In this document: piece after piece, positions 8,194 to 16,885 of the stretch
Layout: each line of letters opens with the position of its first letter
How positions within the stretch are numbered: position 1 is the stretch's first letter
Source of the DNA: Spirosoma sp.
GTDB lineage: Bacteria > Bacteroidota > Bacteroidia > Cytophagales > Spirosomataceae
Length of the DNA stretch: 64,000 nucleotides
NCBI RefSeq assembly: GCF_026391055.1
Contig: NZ_JAPLET010000010.1
Location: 310,001-374,000 of the forward strand
Direction of reading: 5' to 3'
Notes under the pieces: generated by a model
Told to the model about the DNA's origin: nothing
Database searches by the model: none
Seen by the model: the letters and a program-made list of their open reading frames with translations, nothing else
Program-made: the position numbers and the translations under genes

Positions 8194-9807
8194 ATGAACG
8201 TTTCCGGTGCCGTTGCGGCCAGTTTTTTACTCCTTGCCTCGTTAACAACCAACGGCCAGTCCAAAGCCGATTCGACCAGCGTTGAGAACCTCGGTAATCA
8301 GGTCAACTCAGAATACAACGAGATTAACCCAATGATTTCGCCGGATGGGAAGACGCTGTATTTTGCCCGTATCAGCCATCCCAACAATACGCATGGCACC
8401 AAAGGCAGCCAGGACATCTGGTACTCCGATCTCGACGCGGCCAGCGGCAAGTGGGGCCCCGCCCGGCGTATGGGCTTCCCACTTAATAAAGACGAGTACA
8501 ACTGTGCTTACAGCATCACGCCCGATGGCAACACCATGCTAATCAAAGGCCAGTACAACAACGGCAACTACGAAACACGCGGGTTCTCGCTGAGCAAAAA
8601 AACAGCTTCGGGCTGGTCACCCCCGCAGAAAATGGACATTCCCGGCTACGTAAGCATGAGTAAGGGACAGTTTGACTGCGGGTTTATGTCGGCAGATGGC
8701 AAAGTGCTACTGATGGCGTTCAGCGAAAAGAAAAACAGCAAGGAAGACGATATTTATGTGAGTTTCCGACAGAAAGACGGTTCCTGGAGCAAGCCGATGA
8801 ATCTGGGCGTGGAAGTCAACACGAAGTTTACTGAAACAACACCTTTTCTGGCTCCCGATGGGGCTACGCTGTATTTCTCCAGCGACCGGGAGGGGGGACA
8901 GGGCAGCAACGACATTTATGTATGCAAGCGGGTCGATAAAACTTGGAAACACTGGTCGAAGCCGGTTAACCTTGGCTCCAAAGTTAATACTGATGGCTAC
9001 GACGCCTATTTTACCTTAAGTGCAACAGGTGATTATGCCTATCTAACTACGTTCAAGAACACCCTCGGTAAAGGCGATATCGTTCGGGTAAAACTAACGG
9101 ATGATACCCCCGCAAATCAACCCGGCAAAGTAGGAGGCAGTACAGATGTAGCAGATAACACCGCTGCTACCCGACCCGATCCGGTGGCCCTCATCAGCGG
9201 TAAAGTAGTTGATCAGATTACCGGCAAGCCCATCGAAGCCCGGATCATTTACCAAACTCTGCCCGACGGTGCCGAAGCGGGCGAAGCAACTTCCGATCCT
9301 ATCACGGGCGAATATAAAATTGTGCTCCCTTACGGCCAGCGCTACACCATGCGGGCCGTAGCCAAAGACTTCATCGCTGAAGGTGCTAATATTGATTTAA
9401 CCCAGCCTAAGGGCTATCAGCAGATTACGGATAAACAATTAAAACTAATTCCGATTGAAGTGGGTAGTATCGTTCGCCTGAATAACATTTTCTTCGACAC
9501 GGGTAAATCTGAACTACGCCCCGAATCCGGCCCCGAACTCGACCGACTCGTAACAACGCTGAACGACGCCCCCAAAATGACCATTGAAGTGCGCGGGCAT
9601 ACCGATAACACGGGCTCTAACGAAATAAATGCCAAGCTGTCGCAGGACCGGGCCGACGCCGTCCGGGAGTATTTCATCAGCAAAGGCATCGAACCCGACC
9701 GCATTGCCAGCAAAGGATTTGGTGAAGCGAAACCAACGGCTACTAACGACACCGATGAAGGTCGTCAGCAGAACAGGCGGGTGGAATTTGTTATCGTGAA
9801 AAAGTAA
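8194..9807 (+). CDS. PD40 beta-propeller / OmpA-domain outer membrane protein
   Basis: A 537-residue envelope protein. It has a signal peptide (MNVSGAVAASFLLLASLTTNGQ). Several WD40-like PD40 repeats follow (NPMISPDGKTLYFAR, YSITPDGNTM, PFLAPDGATLYFSSDREGG). Next comes a carboxypeptidase-regulatory-like segment (ISGKVVDQITGKPIEARI). The C-terminus is an OmpA peptidoglycan-binding domain from about residue 430 (NIFFDTGKSELRPESG ... VRGHTDNTGSNEINAKLSQDRADAV ... NRRVEFVI). This architecture is common in Bacteroidota and usually anchors the outer membrane to peptidoglycan. The partner is unknown. Confidence 0.9.
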   Translation: MNVSGAVAASFLLLASLTTNGQSKADSTSVENLGNQVNSEYNEINPMISPDGKTLYFARISHPNNTHGTKGSQDIWYSDLDAASGKWGPARRMGFPLNKDEYNCAYSITPDGNTMLIKGQYNNGNYETRGFSLSKKTASGWSPPQKMDIPGYVSMSKGQFDCGFMSADGKVLLMAFSEKKNSKEDDIYVSFRQKDGSWSKPMNLGVEVNTKFTETTPFLAPDGATLYFSSDREGGQGSNDIYVCKRVDKTWKHWSKPVNLGSKVNTDGYDAYFTLSATGDYAYLTTFKNTLGKGDIVRVKLTDDTPANQPGKVGGSTDVADNTAATRPDPVALISGKVVDQITGKPIEARIIYQTLPDGAEAGEATSDPITGEYKIVLPYGQRYTMRAVAKDFIAEGANIDLTQPKGYQQITDKQLKLIPIEVGSIVRLNNIFFDTGKSELRPESGPELDRLVTTLNDAPKMTIEVRGHTDNTGSNEINAKLSQDRADAVREYFISKGIEPDRIASKGFGEAKPTATNDTDEGRQQNRRVEFVIVKK

Positions 9808-9919
9808 GCTGATTCCTGGCCTCTTTTTAGTGAAAACTACCTTTGTTATCCAACTATACGCATTTATTTGTGTTAGTATTCTAGCAAATAAAACCTCTCA
9901 TTTCACTACAAATTAAGCG

Positions 9920-10786
9920 ATGCAACTCAATGCTGGCTGCGAACTCTCGTTTCATGCTCAAACGCCAACTCCCCTTATTCTAATGCTCCGACCCCGTTCC
10001 GGGGCCGGTCAGTGGATCATCCGGGAGGAATATCAAATCACGCCCGCCGTTAATGTTACCGAGTTTACCGATATGTACGGCAACCTTTGTCAACGGGTTG
10101 TTGCACCGGAAGGGCCTTTTTCCATTCATTTTTCGGCGACAGTGCAAACCGCCGACGCGATTGACATAGCCCCCGGCGCGCCCTATACACCTGTTGAAGA
10201 GTTACCAGATGACGTACTCCATTATACGCTCCCGAGCCGCTATTGTCAATCCGACCAATTGGGCCAGCTAGCGGCACAAATCACAGAAAATGTGGAGCCC
10301 GGTTACGACCAGGCCGAAGCGATTCGGAAGTGGATTCAGGAATCGGTCACGTACCAATACGGCACCAGCGATGCCAGTACATCGGCAGTGGACACAGCTT
10401 CCAGCCGGATTGGCGTTTGCCGGGACTTCACTCACCTGGGCATTTCTTTATGCCGGGCACTAAATATTCCGGCCCGAATGGTCGTTGGCTATTTATATCA
10501 ACTCGACCCAATGGACCTCCACGCCTGGTTTGAAGCCTACGTAGACGGCCGCTGGTTTACCTTTGACGCCACCCAGGTCAGGCCGCTAGGCAACCGCATT
10601 ACGGTTGCCTACGGGCGGGATGCCGCTGATGTGGCATTTACAACCCAGTTTGGTGCTATGACGCTCGACGAAATGAAGGTATGGGTTGAAGCGGCTGATA
10701 CCGATTCGAACGAGAGCGAAAAAAAAGCACATGATGCGCCAACCCTTTCAAGCTCAGTGGGGTCTACGAATAAAACAATGAACTGA
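9920..10786 (+). CDS. Transglutaminase-like cysteine peptidase family protein
   Basis: A 288-residue cytoplasmic protein without signal peptide. The N-terminal beta domain (1-100) is of the type preceding bacterial transglutaminase cores. The transglutaminase core has the catalytic triad visible: Cys167 in SRIGVCRDFTHL, His201 in DLHAWFEAYV and Asp216 in TFDATQV. The flanking sequence LCRALNIPARMVVGY is typical. The substrate is unknown; family members are usually thought to act as amidases or peptidases. The lipoprotein gene follows after 2 nt, so the two are probably co-transcribed. Confidence 0.88.
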   Translation: MQLNAGCELSFHAQTPTPLILMLRPRSGAGQWIIREEYQITPAVNVTEFTDMYGNLCQRVVAPEGPFSIHFSATVQTADAIDIAPGAPYTPVEELPDDVLHYTLPSRYCQSDQLGQLAAQITENVEPGYDQAEAIRKWIQESVTYQYGTSDASTSAVDTASSRIGVCRDFTHLGISLCRALNIPARMVVGYLYQLDPMDLHAWFEAYVDGRWFTFDATQVRPLGNRITVAYGRDAADVAFTTQFGAMTLDEMKVWVEAADTDSNESEKKAHDAPTLSSSVGSTNKTMN

Positions 10787-10788
10787 CC

Positions 10789-11226
10789 ATGAAAAAACGA
10801 CTGCTTTTCTGCTCGTTTGTAGGAATACTGACAGCGTGCCAGCGTGAAGGGGATATTCAACCAACCTCTACAACCCTGACAGGTGAAGTAGTCGGAACCT
10901 ACCGCACCAATTTTTACATCGACCCCTCCGTTGCTCTCTCGGCGGGCCAGTTGCCGTATGCAGAAGTAAAGGCCGAATCAAACAACAAGGTCACGCTGGT
11001 CTTTCATCAACCCGCACTGGCTCAAAAAGACCGGGTTGTCCAGCACGTCAGTCTGAGCCGTCGGGCAAACAGCATACAGCTCAATGTTGGCAGCTCGACC
11101 ATTGCCACCTTACAGACCGACCGGGTATTTACCGATAACGGAATGGAAAAAGAAGGGCAACTGTTACGAATTACACTACAGGATAGCTCCGAAAGCGCGC
11201 TCAACTTTTCCGGTGCCAGACAATAG
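10789..11226 (+). CDS. Small lipoprotein of unknown function
   Basis: A 145-residue protein starting MKKRLLFCSFVGILTACQREGD, with a lipobox (LTAC) placing the lipidated cysteine at residue 17. The mature part is beta-rich (TLTGEVVGTYRTNFYI ... VTLVFHQPAL) and has no family I recognise. It starts 2 nt after the transglutaminase stop and ends at a strong terminator shared with the convergent gene. Confidence 0.75.
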   Translation: MKKRLLFCSFVGILTACQREGDIQPTSTTLTGEVVGTYRTNFYIDPSVALSAGQLPYAEVKAESNNKVTLVFHQPALAQKDRVVQHVSLSRRANSIQLNVGSSTIATLQTDRVFTDNGMEKEGQLLRITLQDSSESALNFSGARQ

Positions 11227-11235
11227 ATCAAAAAT

Positions 11236-11289
11236 ACATTCATAAAAAAAGCGTGATGCCCGACGGCATCACGCTTTTTTTATGAATGT
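11236..11289. terminator. Bidirectional rho-independent terminator
   Basis: Perfect 25-bp inverted repeat (11236-11260 and 11265-11289) around a 4-nt CGAC loop. The GC core GCGTGATGCC is flanked by seven A on one side and seven T on the other, so it terminates both strands. It lies between the convergent lipoprotein and coiled-coil genes. Confidence 0.92.
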
Positions 11290-11305
11290 CGATCAAATAA
11301 GACTT

Positions 11306-12241
11306 TTACCGAACAGCAAACTCACCCGAACCAATCCGGAACCCTTCCGAATAAAGTTCAACCGTGTACTTACCGGGTTTATAAGGAATACCCCGTGTGT
11401 ACATCAGTTCAACGTTTTGCCCGTTGTTTGTGTAATTAACCGTTTGCTTGGTAGTGTAGATGGTTTCATTACCATCTACCGTAAATGTTCCTGAACCGTT
11501 GGCCATGTCCGATACAACGGCACCGGTTGGGTCCAGCACCCGCACAAACACATCTTTAGGCTCTTCTTTCGTCAGCGGATTATCCAGTAAGGTGTAAACC
11601 AGCTTGATTTTATCCAGCCGCTTAGCTTTATACGAGTCGTCGTCTTTCACCTTTCCTTTGGCGTTCACGGCGAACACTTTCACGTTTTGTGCTTTCAGTG
11701 CAGCAGCGCGGGTCACTTTCGTAGATAGCTCCTGATTCTGAGAAACTACCGTCGTTACGGAATCGGATAACCGCTGGCGTTCCGTTTTCAGGCCCGTATT
11801 TTCTTCATCGAGCACTTTAACGTTCGACGCTAAGGTTACGTTTTCGCGTTGCAGGTTCGAAATGAGTGTGTCCTTTTCAACCAGAAAAGCTTCGTATTGC
11901 TTTATCTTCTCCTCGTATTTGGCAATGGAGATTCGGTTTCCTTTCCGCAGCGAAGCTTTGTCCTGCTCCAGTTGTACCTTCATTTTTTCCAGCTCCGTAA
12001 CATCGCCACCTAATTTCTGTACTTCAGCAATTTTAGCATCCAGTGCTGTCGAGATAGAGTCCAGTTTAACCCGTGTTGTTGACAACTCCTCTACGCGCTC
12101 CGAAATTGTTACTTCCTGATTTTCAGAAACTTTTTTCTGGTCGAAGTACAGATAACTGGATACACCAGCCAGACCCGTCATGATAATGAGGGCAGCTAGC
12201 AGCGCGCCGTTAGTTCTTGACTTTTGCGGATTATTTTCCAT
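11306..12241 (-). CDS. Membrane-anchored coiled-coil protein
   Basis: A 311-residue protein with one N-terminal membrane segment (about residues 13-32, GALLAALIIMTGLAGVSSYLYF). A long coiled coil follows (about 40-180, rich in E, K, L, Q and S/T, including two blocks of KMKVQLEQDKASL-like heptads). The C-terminal beta domain (190-311) has FVRVLDPTGAVVSDM and KPGKYTVELYSEGFRIGSGEF. Probably a periplasmic-facing structural protein. I recognise no named family. Start at ATG 12241, directly before the hydrophilic lead to the membrane helix. Confidence 0.75.
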   Translation of the reverse strand: MENNPQKSRTNGALLAALIIMTGLAGVSSYLYFDQKKVSENQEVTISERVEELSTTRVKLDSISTALDAKIAEVQKLGGDVTELEKMKVQLEQDKASLRKGNRISIAKYEEKIKQYEAFLVEKDTLISNLQRENVTLASNVKVLDEENTGLKTERQRLSDSVTTVVSQNQELSTKVTRAAALKAQNVKVFAVNAKGKVKDDDSYKAKRLDKIKLVYTLLDNPLTKEEPKDVFVRVLDPTGAVVSDMANGSGTFTVDGNETIYTTKQTVNYTNNGQNVELMYTRGIPYKPGKYTVELYSEGFRIGSGEFAVR

Positions 12242-12602
12242 TTAGAATTTTCAGTTTAACGATTGAACATGCACAAACTTTGTAAAAAAAGCCGCTTTCG
12301 CGGATGTGTAGAGGTTGTTACATCTGATATTGTTTTGATAAATCTACTGGCAGAATTACCTGACTGACTGTTAGTTCAACGTTATCGCTATACTCACTAT
12401 TGCCACATACAACAGGCAGGATTTTGAAAATGTTTCTAATCCAATACCTAATTGCATGAAAACCAGCATCTGATAATCAACCGAATGTACCGCAAAATAA
12501 ATAAGTTTTTCTTAGACTGCTCAGAAAACTTCCTGAACGGCCATTTATACTCACTATAACATCTCGTACAAACAGGATGTTGTGCTTTAAAAATCACTAG
12601 TA
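12242..12602. other. Intergenic region between divergent genes, no gene seen
   Basis: 361 nt separate the coiled-coil gene (minus) and the glycosylase gene (plus). Apart from a short GC hairpin near 12290-12303 (CCGC TTTC GCGG) I see no strong promoter match, RNA or conserved element. Promoters for both flanking genes must lie here. Confidence 0.5.
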
Positions 12603-13418
12603 ATGCCAGAACTTCCGGAGGTCGAAATAAGACGCCAGTATCTCGAAACATCCTCTCTTTATCAGTCGGTTAGCCATATTGAAGTAGAAGACAAAAAACT
12701 TCTTACAACCGATCTGGCTACGCTGCAGCAGGCTCTTACCGGGCGGCAATTTACTGGTACCAGACGGGTTGGTAAAAATTTGTTCGTTTTTACCGATGCG
12801 CCCGATGTAATTGTTCATATGCATTTTGGCATGACTGGCGATCTGGAGTACTACCATGCTACTCTCGACCGGCCCCGCTTTGCCCGAATCGTGTTCGAAT
12901 TTACGTCGGGTTTCAACCTTGGCTTTCTGTGCCCCCGAAAATTTGAACGTGTTGGCCTCGTTACAGATGTCGACGCCTTTCTGCTGCGTAAAAAGATTGG
13001 TGATGACGGACTCGACATTTCGCTGGAAACCCTAAGCGACCGCGTTCGCCGGAAAAAGGCCTTTATCAAACCTGTTCTGCTTGACCAGAGCGTAGTTGCC
13101 GGTTTAGGAAACTGGATTGTCGATGAGGTATTGTTTCAGGCATTGATCCATCCTGAACAACGTGCTGACACACTGACCGATGACCAGATGGCCAGCCTCC
13201 ACATAGCCATTCGGCTGGTACTGGAAACGGCCATTCGCTACGAAGCCACGTACCGGGACTTCCCCATTGGTTTTCTAATACATGTTCGTGAATGGGATGA
13301 TTCTCCTTACGATGATGTGGAAGCGCACAAGTACTGCCCCCGTTGCAAAACCCGTATTGAACGTTCTGTTGTCGGTGGCCGAACTACGTTCTTTTGTCCG
13401 AAAGAGCAATGTGTGTAG
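12603..13418 (+). CDS. mutM: Formamidopyrimidine-DNA glycosylase / endonuclease VIII family
   Basis: A 271-residue base-excision repair enzyme that removes oxidised bases and cuts the abasic site. The N-terminus is the invariant MPELPEVE with catalytic Pro2 and Glu3; Lys58 (RRVGKNLF) matches the conserved damage-site lysine. The helix-two-turn-helix region carries LLDQSVVAGLGNWIVDEVLF. The C-terminal zinc finger has C245, C248, C265 and C270, with the DNA-binding Arg260 in GGRTTFF. The last cysteine pair is spaced C-x4-C rather than the usual C-x2-C. Assignment to Fpg rather than Nei is probable, not proven. Confidence 0.85.
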   Translation: MPELPEVEIRRQYLETSSLYQSVSHIEVEDKKLLTTDLATLQQALTGRQFTGTRRVGKNLFVFTDAPDVIVHMHFGMTGDLEYYHATLDRPRFARIVFEFTSGFNLGFLCPRKFERVGLVTDVDAFLLRKKIGDDGLDISLETLSDRVRRKKAFIKPVLLDQSVVAGLGNWIVDEVLFQALIHPEQRADTLTDDQMASLHIAIRLVLETAIRYEATYRDFPIGFLIHVREWDDSPYDDVEAHKYCPRCKTRIERSVVGGRTTFFCPKEQCV

Positions 13419-13485
13419 GCTGGACGCCCCAATGAACTACTCGGCAAACTAGTTGGTTTTCCTAATACATGTATCTACACGTATT

Positions 13486-14346
13486 ATGAGCACGCAACGT
13501 ACAATTTCAACTATACGAACGGCCACCCCGAACAGCGTGGGTGACGGCTTCATTGGGTTAAATGCTTTCCATCCACAAGGGTCGCGTCCGTTCAATCCGT
13601 TTTTATTACTGGATCACCACGGCCCCATGCAGGTTCAGCCGTCGGAACGACCTAAAGGTGTTGATCAACACCCGCACCGCGGCTTCGAAACGGTAACGAT
13701 TGTTTATGAAGGGGCCCTCGAACACCGGGACTCCGCTGGTAACAAAGGCAAACTCTTCTCGGGCGATGTGCAATGGATGACGGCGGCTTCGGGAATTATT
13801 CACGAAGAGAAACACGAACGTGAATTCTCGCGTCAGGGTGGTCGGCTCGACTTTGTGCAATTGTGGGTTAATTTACCTGCCAAAGACAAAATGAGTCCAC
13901 CGCGTTATCAGGACATTGCCTCCTCCCAAATTACCACATCCACCTTACCCGGTGGTGGCGCATTCCGGATAATTGCGGGCGATCTGGCTGGTTTACACGG
14001 CCCAGCCAATACATTTAGCCCGCTTGTCGTCGCCGATTTAGCCTTGGGCGGTGGTCAATCAGAAACGCTTTCCATACCGGCTAGTTACAACCTGATGGTG
14101 TATGTATTGAGTGGACAGGTGACCTTCAACGATGCCAGCCTAACCCGGGGTCAGATAGCCCTTACGAACTCAGACGGTGACACAATTACGGTATCGACCA
14201 CAACAGGTGCCAAAGTTCTTATATTGGCCGGCGAGCCGATCCAGGAACCGCTGGCCGTATACGGGCCTTTTGTCATGAACACCCGCGAAGAAATTCTGGC
14301 CGCTTTTGACGATTTTAAGAACGGGCGGATGGGGTCACTGACGTAA
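13486..14346 (+). CDS. Pirin family protein
   Basis: A 286-residue cupin-fold protein. The metal site is visible in the N-terminal cupin: HPHRGFETVTIVYEG and later ASGIIHEEKHE, giving two His, then His and Glu. The C-terminal cupin (about 170-286) is shortened, as in pirins, which can act as quercetinases or redox-sensitive regulators. I chose the ATG at 13486 (MSTQRTISTIRTA), since an upstream in-frame start would add a hydrophobic lead with no family counterpart. It follows the glycosylase by 67 nt. Confidence 0.9.
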   Translation: MSTQRTISTIRTATPNSVGDGFIGLNAFHPQGSRPFNPFLLLDHHGPMQVQPSERPKGVDQHPHRGFETVTIVYEGALEHRDSAGNKGKLFSGDVQWMTAASGIIHEEKHEREFSRQGGRLDFVQLWVNLPAKDKMSPPRYQDIASSQITTSTLPGGGAFRIIAGDLAGLHGPANTFSPLVVADLALGGGQSETLSIPASYNLMVYVLSGQVTFNDASLTRGQIALTNSDGDTITVSTTTGAKVLILAGEPIQEPLAVYGPFVMNTREEILAAFDDFKNGRMGSLT

Positions 14347-14423
14347 GTAAACTTGTTTTTGGCGCGTGGACGGTGCCATTCCGGATCAGCGGCCCGGCCG
14401 GTGGCCGTCTGCGCGACAACTCA

Positions 14424-15689
14424 TTACAAATCCTTGATATTTCCGAACCCGATAACGTCTTTATAAACCGGGTTGTCACGCAGTTCGGTAGCCCGGATCA
14501 GCTTGTCAGTACCGAATTTTGCCTTGAGGTCGTAGAGCGTCTGGCGAAATTTCCCCTTGCGGTCGTCATTTCCGAACAGACTTAATGGAACCACTTCGGC
14601 CGGGATAAAGCGAAATACAGCTACGCACATACTACGTATGTGTTCATTTAGTACCGGTTCGCAGCGGTGAGCCAGCCGGAATTTCTCCAGACGCTCGCGG
14701 ATAATGCCGTATAGCTCCAACCCATCTTGTTTCGGCTCGTTGAATCGGGCTTCATAATTATAGGTTTTGCCATTATGATAGCGGCAGGAGAACGACATGT
14801 CCTGACAAAACACTCCTCGCTGTACCATTCGTCGTTCGAGCGTCAGGCAGAGCGATTGCAGGAGTTCATCCAGGCGTTCGGACGTGCTTCGTTGCTCCTG
14901 CGAAATGGTACGCATCGCCGACATACTCTTATTATCCGGATTGGCGTCCAGATCCACTTCGCCCCCAAAGTTGAGCCGGAGGTGCCAGTGCCAGCCAATA
15001 ATGCTCTTACAAACCGCCCGGAGGTGATCGGGGGTAGCATAGCGGAGTTCAAGAGGTGTACGAACCCCACCCGCTTCCAGCCGGGCGGCCATGCGGTGAC
15101 CAATACCGGGCAGATCGGTAAGCGTCATGGTTTGTAACACGCTGTCAATCGTTTCGGGGGTAATAGTGGTCAGACCATCCGGCTTTTGAACATTGGAGGC
15201 CAGTTTGGCCAAAAAAACGTTCGGAGCAATACCAATGGAACAGCGGAGCCAGTCGCCCACTTTCTGCCGGATGGCCTGTTTAATCGCCACGGCCGTTTGC
15301 GACATATCCTTGTACACCAGTTGATAGTTTGTCAGGTCGACAACGGCTTCGTCAATACTTTTCGGCACAACATCATCCGAGAAGGTTCGCAACACGTCAA
15401 TGATCTTTACGTGGTATTCCCGATATCGAGCGGGGTGGGTTTCTATGGGCACCAGTTCCGGACACAGCACAATTGCCTGATCCAGGCGCATACCGGTCTT
15501 TACGCCCCGTAACTTGGCCTCGACAGACGGGGCGATTACACAGCCGTTCCGCCCGGTGTATACGCAAACGCCAACCGGCCTTCCCCGCAGCCAATAGTTG
15601 TCCTGCTGCTCACAGGAAGCGAAGAAACTGTTCATATCCACAAAGAGAACTGTGGGTTGCCTTTGGGTAAAAAGCCGGTTACGATTCAT
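14424..15689 (-). CDS. umuC: Y-family DNA polymerase, UmuC-type
   Basis: A 421-residue translesion polymerase. Metal-binding residues are Asp18 in VLFVDMNSFFASCEQ and Asp113/Glu114 in KSIDEAVVDLT. The UmuC-style motif NGCVIAPSVEAKLRGVKTGM is present, then the helix-hairpin-helix region DLPGIGHRMAARLEAGG, and a little-finger plus C-terminal region ending in the DUF4113-like LFGNDDRKGKFRQTLYDLKAKFGTDKLIRA. It is transcribed divergently from the S24 regulator gene, as UmuC-type polymerases often pair with UmuD/LexA-like partners. It should bypass DNA damage, presumably when derepressed. Confidence 0.93.
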   Translation of the reverse strand: MNRNRLFTQRQPTVLFVDMNSFFASCEQQDNYWLRGRPVGVCVYTGRNGCVIAPSVEAKLRGVKTGMRLDQAIVLCPELVPIETHPARYREYHVKIIDVLRTFSDDVVPKSIDEAVVDLTNYQLVYKDMSQTAVAIKQAIRQKVGDWLRCSIGIAPNVFLAKLASNVQKPDGLTTITPETIDSVLQTMTLTDLPGIGHRMAARLEAGGVRTPLELRYATPDHLRAVCKSIIGWHWHLRLNFGGEVDLDANPDNKSMSAMRTISQEQRSTSERLDELLQSLCLTLERRMVQRGVFCQDMSFSCRYHNGKTYNYEARFNEPKQDGLELYGIIRERLEKFRLAHRCEPVLNEHIRSMCVAVFRFIPAEVVPLSLFGNDDRKGKFRQTLYDLKAKFGTDKLIRATELRDNPVYKDVIGFGNIKDL

Positions 15690-15746
15690 GGTTTTTGGGT
15701 AAGAAAGTGACTTTTGGTGCAGTTAGTCGTTTATATTTTGACTATG

Positions 15747-15775
15747 TTTGTTGTAATACAAGCGCAATATATTTG
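15747..15775 (+). promoter_or_regulatory. Bacteroidota-type promoter of the S24 gene
   Basis: TTTG at 15747-15750 (-33 element) and TATATTTG at 15768-15775 (-7 element, consensus TAnnTTTG), separated by 17 bp. Transcription would start near 15782, about 28 nt before the ATG at 15810. Confidence 0.7.
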
Positions 15776-15788
15776 ACTTGTATTATAA
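15751..15788. promoter_or_regulatory. Inverted-repeat operator between umuC and the S24 regulator
   Basis: TAATACAAG (15754-15762) and CTTGTATTA (15777-15785) form a perfect 9-bp inverted repeat with a 14-bp spacer, extendable to 11 of 12 matches. It covers the -7 element of the S24 promoter, so a protein bound here would block it. The likely ligand is the HTH domain of the S24 protein itself; it could also control umuC on the other strand. Confidence 0.65.
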
Positions 15789-15809
15789 TCACTAGCTATC
15801 CTTACGGCA

Positions 15810-16523
15810 ATGGCCGAGAATTGTTTAAAAAAAATATCATCCCCCGTGACAATCCAGGACAGACTGAAGCAGGTTTTTGATGCCCTTGGCATAACTATCT
15901 ACCAGATAGCGAAGGAGTTAGGTGAAAATCCATCGAAGTTTTACAATATTTTGAATGGCCGGGCCAAACCTTCTTATGACACAATCATGAGTTTGCTGGC
16001 TTGTTATCCGCAAATCAGCGCCGATTACCTGATTCGCGGTATCATGCCCGTCTTGAACTCCCCACAAGCAAACGCACGGCTTCTCTCGGCCGATGATGAT
16101 ACTATCGAAGTGCCATTCATACCGGTAAAATTTTACGCCACCTTCGTCGAGAGCTTCGCCGAAGGCATTCACTCGACCGATGTAGATTCCTTTCGGGTAC
16201 GGAAGCCCATTGTAAAGGGACATAAGAACTCGGTTGTGCTGGAGATTTCGGGAAACAGCATGAGTCCGCAGCTGGCGCATGGTGCCAAAGTACTGGCAAT
16301 ACCCGTTAGTGAAAACAACTGGGAATACCAGTCGGGGGGTGTTTATGCAGTCATGTACCGGGATTACTTTGTGGTGAAGCGTATCCGCGACAACGAGCTG
16401 TTAACCCGCAAATACCTGACTCTCCACTCCGACAACCCCAACGGTGGCAACGTGACGGTGCCCTTGCAGGACATTCGCGGCCTTTGGAAGATTGTAGCGA
16501 TCGTAGAAGCGCCGGTGGAGTAA
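15810..16523 (+). CDS. HTH / S24 peptidase-domain regulator (LexA/UmuD-like)
   Basis: A 237-residue protein. The N-terminal XRE-type helix-turn-helix (about 15-70) includes ITIYQIAKELGENPSKFYNILNGRAKPSYDTI. The C-terminal S24 peptidase domain (about 100-237) has nucleophile Ser150 in EISGNSMSP and general base Lys190 in YFVVKRI, like LexA, UmuD and phage CI repressors. The usual Ala-Gly or Cys-Gly cleavage site in the linker (residues 75-100) is not evident. Divergent from the UmuC-type polymerase with a shared control region. It could be a repressor, a UmuD-like polymerase partner, or both; HTH plus S24 favours a repressor. Confidence 0.85.
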   Translation: MAENCLKKISSPVTIQDRLKQVFDALGITIYQIAKELGENPSKFYNILNGRAKPSYDTIMSLLACYPQISADYLIRGIMPVLNSPQANARLLSADDDTIEVPFIPVKFYATFVESFAEGIHSTDVDSFRVRKPIVKGHKNSVVLEISGNSMSPQLAHGAKVLAIPVSENNWEYQSGGVYAVMYRDYFVVKRIRDNELLTRKYLTLHSDNPNGGNVTVPLQDIRGLWKIVAIVEAPVE

Positions 16524-16570
16524 AGCCTGGCGTAAGGTTGCTGTTAATTCCCGACGGAAAGTTTTTTATA

Positions 16571-16661
16571 AACCACAGAGGCACAAAGCGCACAGAGATT
16601 TCAAGTAGTAAGGCCGTTGCCTGGTACTGAAACCCTCTGTGCGCTTTGTGTCTCTGTGGTT
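16571..16661. repeat. Long intergenic inverted repeat after the S24 gene
   Basis: Arms 16571-16597 and 16635-16661, 27 bp with one mismatch, around a 37-nt loop, followed by a T-run. It lies between the S24 gene and the minus-strand hydrolase remnant and probably terminates both. The arm begins AACCACAGAGGCACAAAG, a wording I recall from intergenic hairpins of other bacterial genomes. Confidence 0.8.
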
Positions 16662-16675
16662 TTTTATCTAAGCCG

Positions 16676-16885
16676 CTACGCCAGCGAAAGCTTGTTGAGC
16701 ACACCGATTGCCCCTTCCTGGCTCCATCCGTTTGTCGGATTACAGCATCTTCAGCAAATGACCACCGTATAATCAATTGGGGCAAAAAAACGATAGCTTT
16801 CGTATACTCCTGTTGCGCTGTTCACTTTAAACGTGTACCCTTGTACAAAGTCGATAAAGCTAGTAAATGGGCCGTACGGTACAGC
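16676..16885 (-). pseudogene. C-terminal remnant of a serine hydrolase-like gene
   Basis: On the minus strand a 70-codon frame reads AVPYGPFTSFIDFVQGYTF ... YRFFAPIDYTVVIC, then an in-frame TGA, then RCCNPTNGWSQEGAIGVLNKLSLA and a TAG. The spacing of TVVIC to a later NP resembles the C-terminus of the beta-lactamase-like protein at 38723-40804 (YSLVICWNGTTP). No start codon or catalytic domain remains. It marks the left edge of the accessory region, so the 5' part was probably lost when that region was inserted. Family assignment is tentative. Confidence 0.5.

Noticed and set aside
16351..16785. 144-codon minus-strand open frame after the S24 gene
   Set aside because: It overlaps the S24 gene and the hairpin; the real remnant in this area is in another frame (16676-16885).
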